Origin: Myxococcota bacterium
GTDB taxonomy: Bacteria > Myxococcota_A > Polyangia > Palsa-1104 > JAEUJZ01
Reading direction: 5' to 3'
Length of the DNA: 64,000 nucleotides
Assembly (NCBI GenBank): GCA_025057315.1
Contig: JANWXW010000048.1
Location: forward strand, 1 to 64,000
The position numbers and the translations under genes are program-made. The notes under the pieces are model-generated. The model was given only the letters and a program-made list of their open reading frames with translations, did no database searches and had not been told where the DNA came from. Positions 26,157 to 37,340 of this stretch are shown here, in pieces (within the stretch, counting starts at the first letter, position 1; every line of letters starts with the position of its first letter).

Positions 26157-27539
26157 TCATTCGCCTGTGCGGCGGCGGTGTTCCCGTGCCAGCAGGCGCA
26201 CTGGCGTGCCGACGAAGCCGAAGGTGTCCCGCAGCTGGTTCTGCAGGTAACGTCGGTAGGAAAAATGCATGCCCTGGGGGTAATTCACCGAGAGCACGAA
26301 CGTTGGAGGCTGAACCTGCGCCTGGGTGATGTAGTAGAGCCGAATCGGTCGTCCATGGAACAGCGGCGGTGGGTGGCGCTCGACGATGCCGGCGAAAAAG
26401 CGGTTCAGTTCTCCGGTTGGCACGCGCCGGCTGTAGCCCTCGTGACAGCGTCGGACCTGCGCCAGCAGCCGCCTGAGCCCCTGGCCGGTGCGAGCCGAGC
26501 AGGTCGTGGTCAGCGCCCAGGGCACAAACTGGAGGATCCGCGCGCGCTCCTCGTGCAGGCGGCGCTCCGTGGCCGCATCCACCAGGTCGCTTTTGTTGAA
26601 GGCAATGACCAGGGCCCGCCCGGCCTTCTCCACCATCCCGGCGATCTTGGCGTCCTGCTCGCCGATGCCTGCCTGGGCGTCGATGACCAGCACCGCGACA
26701 TGAGCCCGCCCCAGTGCCTTTTGCGCCATGGCCACCGCGATCTTTTCGACCGGCTCGCAAACTCGTGCCCGGCGGCGGATGCCCGCGGTGTCGATGAGCA
26801 GGTAGCGCTGCCCGTCCATCTCGATGGGCGTGTCCAGCGGGTCGCGCGTGGTGCCTGGCTGGTCATCCACGAGCATGCGCTCTTCGCCGCACAGGGCGTT
26901 GACCAGAGAGGATTTTCCGGCGTTGGGCCGCCCCACGATGGCGATGCGAATGGGCTCAGCCGACGCCATCTGGGTGCCGGCCTCCTCTTCTTCATCGGTT
27001 TCATCGGTGCGCCGGGCCTCCGCAGGCAGTGCCTGGATCAGGGCATCGAGCAGCGCTGTCATCCCCCGGCCGTGTGCGGCCGAGATGGGGAAGACTCGCT
27101 CTGCGCCAAGGGCATACAGCTCTGCGGCAGCGGCCTCCAGGCGTTCGCTATCTGCCTTGTTGGCTACATGCAATAGGGGGCGGCCGGTGCGGCGCAGCAG
27201 CTGGGCCACCTCCATATCAGCAGGCAGCAAACCCTCTTGCACGTCGATGACATGCAGGACCACCGCCGCCTCCTCCACCGCCCGCAGGGCTTGCCGCTGT
27301 ACCCCCCGCAGAAGGGCCAGCTCGGCCCCTGGGTCCAGCCCCCCTGTGTCCACCACGCGGAAGCGCACCCCAGCGTACTCGGCCTGACCGTAGCGGCGGT
27401 CGCGTGTGACCCCCGGCTGATCCTCTACGATGGCGTCGTGGCCGCCACAAAGGCGGTTGAACAGCGTCGACTTACCCACATTGGGTCGGCCAATGATGGC
27501 CACCACCGGCCCCTGAGGCTGGAAGGGATCGCCGCGCAC
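26157..27539 (-). CDS. der: ribosome-assembly GTPase Der (EngA)
   Basis: A 460-residue GTPase with tandem G domains and a C-terminal KH-like domain, required for 50S ribosomal subunit maturation. G domain 1 has GRPNVGKSTLFN, DTGGLD and NKAD; G domain 2 has GRPNAGKSSLVN, DTAGIRRR and NKSD. The C-terminus ends with the usual basic tail. The GTG at 27539 is preferred: it follows the stop of era by two bases and a GGGGG run, and gives standard length. An ATG 32 codons upstream would lie inside era. Confidence 0.95.
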   Translation of the reverse strand: MRGDPFQPQGPVVAIIGRPNVGKSTLFNRLCGGHDAIVEDQPGVTRDRRYGQAEYAGVRFRVVDTGGLDPGAELALLRGVQRQALRAVEEAAVVLHVIDVQEGLLPADMEVAQLLRRTGRPLLHVANKADSERLEAAAAELYALGAERVFPISAAHGRGMTALLDALIQALPAEARRTDETDEEEEAGTQMASAEPIRIAIVGRPNAGKSSLVNALCGEERMLVDDQPGTTRDPLDTPIEMDGQRYLLIDTAGIRRRARVCEPVEKIAVAMAQKALGRAHVAVLVIDAQAGIGEQDAKIAGMVEKAGRALVIAFNKSDLVDAATERRLHEERARILQFVPWALTTTCSARTGQGLRRLLAQVRRCHEGYSRRVPTGELNRFFAGIVERHPPPLFHGRPIRLYYITQAQVQPPTFVLSVNYPQGMHFSYRRYLQNQLRDTFGFVGTPVRLLAREHRRRTGE

Positions 27540-27541
27540 CC

Positions 27542-28570
27542 CTAGCGCCCCCCGTAGCCCATCTCGCGCAGACCGGCCTGGGTACGGCTCCAGCGGGGGT
27601 CCACGCGGACAAACAGCTCCAGATGTACTGGACATCCGAGCAGCTTGGCGATCTCGGCGCGTGCCCGGGTACCAATATGCCGCACCATGCGCCCTCCCTC
27701 GCCCACGACGATCTTTTTTTGCGCTGGCTTCTCGACATGGATCGTAGCATGGATCGTCACGCCGACACGGCGGCCACCAACGGTCCGCTCCTGCCAGTCG
27801 TCCACAGTCACGGCGGCTGCATAGGGCACCTCCTGACGGGTGGCCAAAAAGACCTGCTCGCGCACCAATTCGGCGGCCAGCCAGCGCTCTGCCCGATCCG
27901 TGAGCATATCCTCAGGGAAGAGCGCAGGTCCCTCCGGCAGCAGGGGGATGAGCTCAGCCACCAGGCGTTCCAGCCCATCGCCGTAGGCAGCCGAGATGGG
28001 CACGATCGCTGCGGGCCGCAGCGTCTTGTCCCAAGCCTCCATAAGGGGCAGCAGCAGCCGTCGGTCTCGTAGCAGGTCGATTTTGTTGATGGCCAGGACC
28101 GCTGGTTTGCCTGCTGCAAGAAGATGATCGGCGACGTAGCGGTCGCCGGGCGGCAGCTCCGCTGGGGGGGGATCGTCAGAGGACTGGCGCAGGAGCTGGC
28201 GGATGTCGGTGATAAGAAGCACCACGTCCACCTCTGCCAGCACGGCCAGGGCCTCTTTCTGCATGTAGCGGTTTAACTGAGTCCGTCCGGGGCCCTCGGC
28301 ACGGTGCAGCCCTGGGGAGTCGACCAAGGCCAGCTGCGCCTCGCCAAAGCGCTTGACCCCCAGCAGGCGGCTGCGCGTGGTCTGAGGTCGCGGGGTAATA
28401 ATGGCCAGTTTCTCACCGAGAAGGCGGTTGAGCAGTGTCGACTTGCCAACATTGGTCCGCCCGATGAGACCGACCACGCCCGCACGGCGGATGGGTCCGG
28501 CTTCTGCTGATGCATCGCTGTCCACAGCAGGGGGTGCAGTCGCCATGCGGGTGGGTCCATAGCATGCCAT
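27542..28570 (-). CDS. era: ribosome-assembly GTPase Era
   Basis: A 342-residue GTPase with C-terminal KH domain that binds the 3' end of 16S rRNA and assists 30S maturation. The G1 loop reads GRTNVGKSTLLN (Thr replaces the usual Pro), then DSPGLHRAEG and NKIDLL. The KH domain contains KIVVGEGGRMVRHIGTRAR. The N-terminus is about 25 residues longer than E. coli Era; the ATG at 28570 has GAGGA upstream, and another ATG at 28546 is possible. The gene sits two bases before der, so these two form an operon. Confidence 0.95.
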   Translation of the reverse strand: MACYGPTRMATAPPAVDSDASAEAGPIRRAGVVGLIGRTNVGKSTLLNRLLGEKLAIITPRPQTTRSRLLGVKRFGEAQLALVDSPGLHRAEGPGRTQLNRYMQKEALAVLAEVDVVLLITDIRQLLRQSSDDPPPAELPPGDRYVADHLLAAGKPAVLAINKIDLLRDRRLLLPLMEAWDKTLRPAAIVPISAAYGDGLERLVAELIPLLPEGPALFPEDMLTDRAERWLAAELVREQVFLATRQEVPYAAAVTVDDWQERTVGGRRVGVTIHATIHVEKPAQKKIVVGEGGRMVRHIGTRARAEIAKLLGCPVHLELFVRVDPRWSRTQAGLREMGYGGR

Positions 28571-28646
28571 GCAGTCCTCGGCAATCCAACCAGGCTTGAA
28601 CGACCGTGCTCCCCGTTGCCCTCACGGCGGCGGAGGGCTTCATGGT

Positions 28647-31538
<2,892 letters not shown>

Positions 31539-31545
31539 CCCCTTG

Positions 31546-31845
31546 GTGGTCCTGATTGCAATCTTGCTGCTGCAAGTTGCTTGCATCTTTGGCCCGCCCA
31601 ACGTCATCGATGTCTCTGGCTATCCGCCGGAGATGCAGCGCCGCTATGCTCTGTTCGCTCACAAGTGCTCCCGCTGCCACTCGCTCGACCGGCCGATCCA
31701 GGCCCGCATCGGCATCGGTGGCTGGGACGACTACGTCAGGCGCATGTCGCGGCACCCCGGAGCTGGTATCTCCTTGGCAGATCAGCGAGAAATCGCCATC
31801 TTCCTCGAGTACCATGCCAAAAAGGAACTGGAACAGAAGCGATGA
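31546..31845 (+). CDS. small monoheme c-type cytochrome
   Basis: A 99-residue protein with an N-terminal hydrophobic segment (VLIAILLLQVACIF, possibly an anchor or a poor lipobox) and one heme-binding CSRCH motif (residues 41-45). A Met (M68) in RRMSRHPGAGIS is well placed as the sixth heme ligand, as in class I cytochromes c. The GTG start is chosen because it opens the signal segment; TTG one codon earlier is an alternative. The TGA overlaps the ATG of the outer-membrane barrel gene, strongly implying a joint role in periplasmic electron transfer. Confidence 0.85.
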   Translation: MVLIAILLLQVACIFGPPNVIDVSGYPPEMQRRYALFAHKCSRCHSLDRPIQARIGIGGWDDYVRRMSRHPGAGISLADQREIAIFLEYHAKKELEQKR

Positions 31846-33152
31846 CCCAGCGCAGCCCTGCCGGATGGATTGCGCCTCCCCTAGCCCTGCTGCTGGTGGC
31901 TCTGGCGCCCGGCGCTACCCTCGCCTTGGACTACAACTTTGCGGGCTCCGTGTCGCTGAACTACAGGCTGCTGGTAAACCGTCTGAGCGAGCCGCGGGAG
32001 CAGCGCAGCGTGATGTTGCCCGGCTTCAACATCAACGCCTCCGTCAAGGCGGTGGTGGATGTGTCGCCCTGGCTGTCTGCCACAACCAAGGTATGCTACG
32101 GCTGCCACGGCTTGGAGGCCATCAACATGGTCGCCGAGCTGACTCCCCACCCCGCTTTCAACATCCGCGCCGGCCGCTTCCAGCCTGCTTTTGGCGACTT
32201 CTACCTGCGCCACGACCCGACCGCACACAAGACGCCTGGCAACCCGCTGCCCTACGACATGGGCCACATGGTCCACGGACGCGAGTGGGGCTATGGCATT
32301 GTGCCCGTTCCCTATGTGGACAACGGCGCCGAGGTCTATGGCACCCTGCGCCCCACCAACACGGTGAGCCTGGCGTATGCAGTCCACATCGTGGGTGGCT
32401 TCAAGAGCCCCGAGCAGACCTCGCCCAACACCGTGGTGCAGGACTTTGCGCTGCGCCGCTCGCGCTTTGTCACCAGCACCGATTACCTCGTTGATAACAA
32501 CCGCTGGCCTGGCATTGGCGGACGCCTGGCCCTGACCTTTGCCCGCTCGGCGGACATGTCCCCGGCCGTACCCGACATCACCGTCGGCGGCTCATTCATG
32601 TACAGCCGCTATGACGACATGGACCAGCTCGGTTACTTCATCTACGGCGTGGACATGTATCTGCACCTGTGGCGCGTCAACCTGCGGGCCGAGGTGCTGC
32701 GGAGGCAGCTCGACATCGATGCCCGCCTGCTAGACTACCCGGAGGGCCGCTCCACAGGCCTGCGGATGATGCTCGACCCGGTGACGGTGAGCAAGGAGGG
32801 CTTCTATGTGGAAAGCGACTTCCCCCTGGGGAACTACCTGGAGGGCGTGCTGCGCATCGACGGCATGCGCCGCACCGGTCCGCGGCCTGCGCGTGCCAAC
32901 CCGGACGAGGCCATGCTGCCCCCCCAGCAGCGCACCTACCGCCCCCCCCCGGCCGCGGCGCTGGACTTTGACGACTGGGTGATGCGCTACACAGTTGGCC
33001 TCAACATCATTCCCCTGACGGGCGCCAAGCTCAAGCTGAGCTACGAGCACTGGCGGTTCAGCAGCCTCCCTGACGACAGCTACCGCCGCGACCAGGGCAA
33101 CTTCCACGACCGGGAATACATGATCCATCTGGCCCTGGTGACCAGCTTCTAA
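31842..33152 (+). CDS. outer-membrane beta-barrel protein with a CxxCH heme motif
   Basis: A 436-residue exported protein. A Sec signal (PLALLLVALAPGATLALD) is followed by alternating amphipathic strands with aromatic girdles (FNIRAGRFQPAFGDFYLRHD, GGSFMYSRYDDMDQLGYFIYGVDMYLHLW) and a C-terminal strand ending in Phe (HLALVTSF), as in porins. CYGCH occurs at residues 85-89, early in the barrel, and is the only Cys pair. If heme is attached, this is a porin carrying its own cytochrome c centre. The ATGA overlap with the cytochrome gene supports a working pair. I know no named family with this architecture. Confidence 0.8.
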   Translation: MTQRSPAGWIAPPLALLLVALAPGATLALDYNFAGSVSLNYRLLVNRLSEPREQRSVMLPGFNINASVKAVVDVSPWLSATTKVCYGCHGLEAINMVAELTPHPAFNIRAGRFQPAFGDFYLRHDPTAHKTPGNPLPYDMGHMVHGREWGYGIVPVPYVDNGAEVYGTLRPTNTVSLAYAVHIVGGFKSPEQTSPNTVVQDFALRRSRFVTSTDYLVDNNRWPGIGGRLALTFARSADMSPAVPDITVGGSFMYSRYDDMDQLGYFIYGVDMYLHLWRVNLRAEVLRRQLDIDARLLDYPEGRSTGLRMMLDPVTVSKEGFYVESDFPLGNYLEGVLRIDGMRRTGPRPARANPDEAMLPPQQRTYRPPPAAALDFDDWVMRYTVGLNIIPLTGAKLKLSYEHWRFSSLPDDSYRRDQGNFHDREYMIHLALVTSF

Positions 33153-33200
33153 AGGGCCCCAAGTCCCCCGACCCCCCTGTGGGGGCGCTGATCAACCTGC

Positions 33201-33206
33201 TATGAT
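33201..33206 (+). promoter_or_regulatory. -10 box of plsY
   Basis: TATGAT nine bases before the GTG at 33216, no ribosome site between. Just upstream, CCCCC-CTGT-GGGGG (about 33173-33186) could form a hairpin after the barrel gene; it lacks a T-run. Confidence 0.5.
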
Positions 33207-33215
33207 GAGCGGCGC

Positions 33216-33815
33216 GTGTCGTTCGCTCTTCTTGTGGCGATGTTTTTGTGCGGCTATCTGCCCGGGTCCATCCCGTTTGGCGTGCTCATTGCTCGTGCCC
33301 ATGGCATCGACCTGCGGCAGGTGGGCTCGGGTAACATCGGCGCCACCAACGCCGCACGGGCGTTGGGCCGGGCCTGGGGGGTGGTGGTCCTGGTCCTGGA
33401 TGCAGCCAAGGCGGCCGTACCGATGCTGCTTGTGGGCCGTTTCCAGCCCATGGTCCAGGCAGGTGGTCCGTGGACCCCAGTCGTCGTCGGCGCGGGTGCC
33501 TTTGTGGGCCACCTGTGGCCGATCTTTTTTCGGCTGCGCGGAGGCAAGGGCGTCGCCACCGCCTTTGGGGCCTTCCTGGTGCTACAACCCGCGGCGGCGC
33601 TGGCGGGCTTGCTGACCTATGCCCTGGTCTACGGCGCAACGCGCATCTCGTCGGTCGGCTCGCTGGCGGCGGCGCTGCTGTTTCCGCTGTGGCTCTACCT
33701 GCTGCAAGCGCCACCTGCCCACATGATCTTCGCGGCGATGGTGCTGGCCCTCATCCTGTGGCGCCACCGCAGCAACATCGCTCGCCTGGTGCGGCGGCGG
33801 GAGCCCCGGCTGTAG
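33216..33815 (+). CDS. plsY: acyl-phosphate:glycerol-3-phosphate acyltransferase
   Basis: A 199-residue inner-membrane enzyme that transfers an acyl group from acyl-phosphate to glycerol-3-phosphate, the first step of phospholipid synthesis. The three conserved motifs are visible: GSIPFG, VGSGNIGATNAAR with the phosphate-binding loop, and GGKGVATAFG. There are five or so hydrophobic helices. It starts with GTG directly behind a TATGAT box. Normal length. Confidence 0.95.
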   Translation: MSFALLVAMFLCGYLPGSIPFGVLIARAHGIDLRQVGSGNIGATNAARALGRAWGVVVLVLDAAKAAVPMLLVGRFQPMVQAGGPWTPVVVGAGAFVGHLWPIFFRLRGGKGVATAFGAFLVLQPAAALAGLLTYALVYGATRISSVGSLAAALLFPLWLYLLQAPPAHMIFAAMVLALILWRHRSNIARLVRRREPRL

Positions 33816-33860
33816 CAGCATGGGTCTCCGTCCAGGCGGGTTTGTGATATAGGCCCCCCT

Positions 33861-34595
33861 ATGGACCCCCTGAGCCGATGTTCCCTCCTCTGTGTGTCCC
33901 TGGGCCTGCTCCTGCCTGCCTGTGCCAGCGGCGGCCTCCGCGGGGGCGGCAGCAGCATCACCAACGAGCAGCTCGTGCAGCGCAACCGGGCGCTGGAACA
34001 GCTCGTCGTGCAGGCCCTTGAGCCGTGCAAGGCCAAAGGCAAGCCGCAGGACCACGGCATCATCATGGTCACAGCCCGTCCCGATGGCTCGCTGCGCATT
34101 GGCGAGATGCAGTGGCTCGGCAGCGATGAGATGCGCCAGTGCATCCAGACCGAGGCTCCCAAGGCGCGCCTGGCGGCCTGGCCAGGTCCGTCAGTAACCT
34201 GGATTTGGGCTGTGGGCACCAAGGAGAGTCCGGCCCCGACTGCTCTGAGCGAGCCGCCTGCCAGCTACCGCGAGCGGGTGATGGAGCACGTGCAGCGGGC
34301 GCAGGCGCGCATAGGCGGTGCTGCCGACGCCTCCAGTGGCCCCCTGGCGGCCTGTGCCCAGCGCACCCTGCCGCCTGAAGCCTATGCGCTGGTCACCTAC
34401 AAGCTGTTCATCTTCCCCCAGGGCAAGGTGGTTGGCGTGACGCCGCTGGCCAGCGAGGGCGACGGCCGCGATCCGGCCTACATGGACTGTGTCGCCGAGA
34501 CGGTGCGGGAGTGGACCTTCGACCCCTTTTCCGGTCCAGGGTTTACCACGCTCGACGTGCCGCTCAAGTACGGCGTCAACCCCGCCGAGAAGTGA
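33861..34595 (+). CDS. lipoprotein with two TonB/AgmX-like C-terminal-type repeats
   Basis: A 244-residue lipoprotein (signal SLLCVSLGLLLPAC, lipobox LPAC). Two halves share a pattern: CKAKGKPQDHGIIMVTARPDG...MRQCI (about 50-110) and CAQRTL...VTYKLFIFPQGKVVGV...YMDCV...FDPF (about 165-235). Each has two Cys that could form a disulphide, and each resembles the alpha/beta fold at the C-terminus of AgmX and TonB proteins. This is inferred by eye. No function can be assigned. The neighbouring pseudokinase-kinase carries a single copy of the same fold. Confidence 0.72.
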   Translation: MDPLSRCSLLCVSLGLLLPACASGGLRGGGSSITNEQLVQRNRALEQLVVQALEPCKAKGKPQDHGIIMVTARPDGSLRIGEMQWLGSDEMRQCIQTEAPKARLAAWPGPSVTWIWAVGTKESPAPTALSEPPASYRERVMEHVQRAQARIGGAADASSGPLAACAQRTLPPEAYALVTYKLFIFPQGKVVGVTPLASEGDGRDPAYMDCVAETVREWTFDPFSGPGFTTLDVPLKYGVNPAEK

Positions 34596-34620
34596 TCCAA
34601 CCCCTGGCCCCTGTCTCCCC

Positions 34621-35295
34621 CTAGTCGTCGTAGAGCTCCTCGTTCCCAGCAACCGTCGGGGACGGCTCCAGCGCCGCCGGACTGCGCAACAGCCCCTGCT
34701 GCTGCAGGCGGTTGACGCGACTGCGCAAAAAATGCACAAAGAGGACGGCCGCACGCCCCATAATGCCCTGCACCCAGGGGTGGGGCAGCAGCGAGTCGGG
34801 CAACGCCAGCAGCTCGTAGGTAACCAGGCTGCGCCCGTCGCCGAACGGCTCCACCAGCAGGCTACCCTCGCAGCGGTGCACGCTGCCGCGCACCATGGCA
34901 AACCGCATCCGGTAGCTGCCCCGGCGGGGATGGTCGTGCTGCACCCGCACATGCACCCAGGCATCGACCAGAGGCCAGGGCATATCGGCCTCGAACACCA
35001 CCACCGCCTCCTGCGTGCCCTGCCACACGGTGTAGCTGGCGCTGATCCGCGGGATGTACTCGCTGTAACGCTCGTAGCTGGTGGCCACGCGGAATACATC
35101 CCCGGCCGGCGCATCAAAGAGGCCCATGGCGCGGTGCCGCTGCAGCCCAGGGGCTATCTTCTTTGACTGAAGCACGACCTCATACCGGGTAATCAGCTCC
35201 CGCTGCTGAGGGTCCAGGGAGGGGTGGCCCACAGCCGTGGCCCCGAGCGTCGCGTCCACCACGACCAGCAGGGGGAGCCAGCCGACCGCCCTCAT
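34621..35295 (-). CDS. exported START/SRPBCC-fold protein, candidate sterol carrier
   Basis: A 224-residue protein with a Sec-type N-terminus (RAVGWLPLLVVVDATLGATA). The body has the polyketide-cyclase/START pattern: FDAPAGDVFRVATSYERYSEYIPRIS, then alternating strands and a long C-terminal helix (VQGIMGRAAVLFVHFLRSRVN). This fold encloses a hydrophobic cavity that binds lipids, sterols or polyketides. It lies 50 bases downstream of the oxidosqualene cyclase gene in the same direction, with its own AGGGGGA ribosome site and a TAAGCT box 12 bases before the ATG. A role in carrying sterol through the periplasm is an inference from fold plus context. Confidence 0.8.
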   Translation of the reverse strand: MRAVGWLPLLVVVDATLGATAVGHPSLDPQQRELITRYEVVLQSKKIAPGLQRHRAMGLFDAPAGDVFRVATSYERYSEYIPRISASYTVWQGTQEAVVVFEADMPWPLVDAWVHVRVQHDHPRRGSYRMRFAMVRGSVHRCEGSLLVEPFGDGRSLVTYELLALPDSLLPHPWVQGIMGRAAVLFVHFLRSRVNRLQQQGLLRSPAALEPSPTVAGNEELYDD

Positions 35296-35345
35296 CTTGT
35301 TCCCCCTAGCTTACCACTCCGGCGAGCCAGCGCACTCCTCTCCCC

Positions 35346-37340
35346 TTAGGGCCGTGCGGCCCGTAGGGCAGCATGACGCGCCAGCACCCACGCAGGAAAG
35401 TACGCCTTGTACAGCCGGTAGTCCAGCATGGCCGTGCCAAAAAAGACCCCATTTTGCGACTGCTGGGGGAAGGAGCCATCGCTGCGCTGCTGGCTGCGCA
35501 GCCAGGCCACACCCCGCTCGACGGCGGTGCAGCGCGGGTCGATCTCCATCAGGGCAAGCAGGGCCCAGGCGGTCATGACCACCTGGCCTTGCGGATGCTC
35601 CACATAGCGGTCCTCTAGGCAGCTGGTGTGGTGCTCACCCCAAGCGCCCTCGGGCTTCTGGTGATCCTTGAGCCACCGCGCAGCCCGCACCAGCACGGGG
35701 TCGGTCGGCAACACCCCAGCCGCGCGCAGGCCCTTGACAACATGAAAGATGGCATACGTAAAGTAGATACCCCAGAACCCCGGATAGCTGCCGTCAGCCC
35801 GTTGCTGGCCGCGCAGAAAGCGCACTCCCCGCCACAGGGCCCGGTCCAGCTGCGGGCGCAGACGCCAGGGGTAGGCGTGACGGAAGTGTGCCAGCGCCGC
35901 CACCGAGGAGGCCGTGCACTCAATATAAGACCGCTCGGTCATGCAGTTGCCGTACATCTCCGACGGGTTGATAAGCTCCAGCAGGTAGCTGCCGCGGCGT
36001 CGCTCGTAGGTCCCAAAGCCGCCGTCGGGGTTCTGGCGGCGCAGGATGAAGGCCACGGCCTGCTCCAGCCGCTCCTCGGCCATGCGCTCGGCAGGTGGCA
36101 CCAGACCCCGCGCCTGAACGCCCAGCAGGGCGGTGAGCGCCTCGGCCGTACAGTCACTGACCGGCCAGCGGTGCCCCCCGTCGGAAAAGCACCACCCGCC
36201 CAGAATCGGATCGCGCCGCTCCTGCTGGTGGTGGGGCAGCTCGGTGCTCATCTGGGTGTCGCGCAGGAACCCATAGCCTCGGCGCAGCGCCAGGGCCCAC
36301 GCCCCCGGGTCGGGACTGGCCAAAATCGCCTGCAGGGCAAAGGCCGTGTCCCAAGCATGGGAGCGCGCCCCCGCGTAGCGAATTCCCTCTGCCTCGTCCT
36401 GCCAGCGCCACGCCTCCAGCCCCTGCAGGCTGGGCGGCAGGTCCGGATGGTGGGGACTCCGGCTGTACAGGGCCAGGCAGTTGAGCAGGCCGTTGACCGG
36501 GGAGAGGGCCTGGTAGCGGCTCATCCGCTGCTCATACAGGATGCGCTCGAAGCACCGGTCCAGGGCCGCCTGGCGCAGCCCGCGCAGGGGGCGCCGCTCG
36601 TAGGCCCATAGGGCATCATAGGCGCGACGCAGGGCAGGGCTGGGCCGCACATAGAGGTCGCTCTGGGCGATGTCGTGCCGGTGGGCGGCAAAGTCGATGT
36701 CCGCATACGCCACGCCCGGGTACAGCTCGCGGCGCAGCTGCTCCGTGATGGGCCCCAGCCGCGCGCGGAAGCGGCGACCATACAGGTAGGCGATGCCCAG
36801 GTAGATGTAGCGCGTATGGCAGTAGTAGTGGTTCGGATGGACCGGCAGCCACTCGGGCAGCACGAACAGCTCCGGCGGGCACGGGTTGACCCCCTCCCAC
36901 CCGTACAGGTCCATCATCGCCAGCCACAGCTTGCCCCAGGTGGGAATGGACAGCACCCCCCCCGGTTGCCGATGGAGCCAGGCCAGGGCCGGTGCGAGCA
37001 GCGGGTGCTCGGGCGGCAGCCCGAGCAGGCGCAGCGCCACGTAGGCCAGCGTGGTGGTAAACACATACCCGGCCGATTCCCCATGCAGCCCCCAGCTCCC
37101 GTCCGGGTTGCGGGTGACCTCGTAGTGGCGCACCATGAGCCGGGCCTCCGCCGCCTCGATCGGACGCCGGACGATGTGGCGCACGATGATGTACTGCGAC
37201 AGGATCATCGTGCACCAGACCATCTCGCCCTCCCAGCTGCCGTCTGGCCGCTGCAGGGACACAAGGTGCTCCAGGGCCCGCTGCGCCGGGTCCTCGCTGC
37301 CTCCGGGCTCGCTCTGCTGGGCCGGCGACTCGCCCCTCAT
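35346..37340 (-). CDS. osc: oxidosqualene cyclase (lanosterol synthase type)
   Basis: A 664-residue triterpene cyclase with two alpha-barrel domains. The catalytic acid motif reads VSDCTAE (D396), as in oxidosqualene cyclases; squalene-hopene cyclases have DxDD instead. At least six QW repeats are visible (QRPDGSWEG, RNPDGSWG, QNPDGGFG, QRADGSYPG, QKPEGAWG, QRSDGSFPQ). The residue two before the catalytic Asp is Val (V394), which in eukaryotic enzymes favours lanosterol over cycloartenol (Ile there); H390 is cycloartenol-synthase-like. It needs 2,3-oxidosqualene, so a squalene monooxygenase must lie elsewhere. The ATG overlaps the TGA of the Rieske oxygenase gene. Confidence 0.93.
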   Translation of the reverse strand: MRGESPAQQSEPGGSEDPAQRALEHLVSLQRPDGSWEGEMVWCTMILSQYIIVRHIVRRPIEAAEARLMVRHYEVTRNPDGSWGLHGESAGYVFTTTLAYVALRLLGLPPEHPLLAPALAWLHRQPGGVLSIPTWGKLWLAMMDLYGWEGVNPCPPELFVLPEWLPVHPNHYYCHTRYIYLGIAYLYGRRFRARLGPITEQLRRELYPGVAYADIDFAAHRHDIAQSDLYVRPSPALRRAYDALWAYERRPLRGLRQAALDRCFERILYEQRMSRYQALSPVNGLLNCLALYSRSPHHPDLPPSLQGLEAWRWQDEAEGIRYAGARSHAWDTAFALQAILASPDPGAWALALRRGYGFLRDTQMSTELPHHQQERRDPILGGWCFSDGGHRWPVSDCTAEALTALLGVQARGLVPPAERMAEERLEQAVAFILRRQNPDGGFGTYERRRGSYLLELINPSEMYGNCMTERSYIECTASSVAALAHFRHAYPWRLRPQLDRALWRGVRFLRGQQRADGSYPGFWGIYFTYAIFHVVKGLRAAGVLPTDPVLVRAARWLKDHQKPEGAWGEHHTSCLEDRYVEHPQGQVVMTAWALLALMEIDPRCTAVERGVAWLRSQQRSDGSFPQQSQNGVFFGTAMLDYRLYKAYFPAWVLARHAALRAARP

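Noticed and set aside
35346..37340. Squalene-hopene cyclase
   Set aside because: The catalytic motif is VSDCTAE, the oxidosqualene cyclase form, not the DxDD motif of hopene cyclases.
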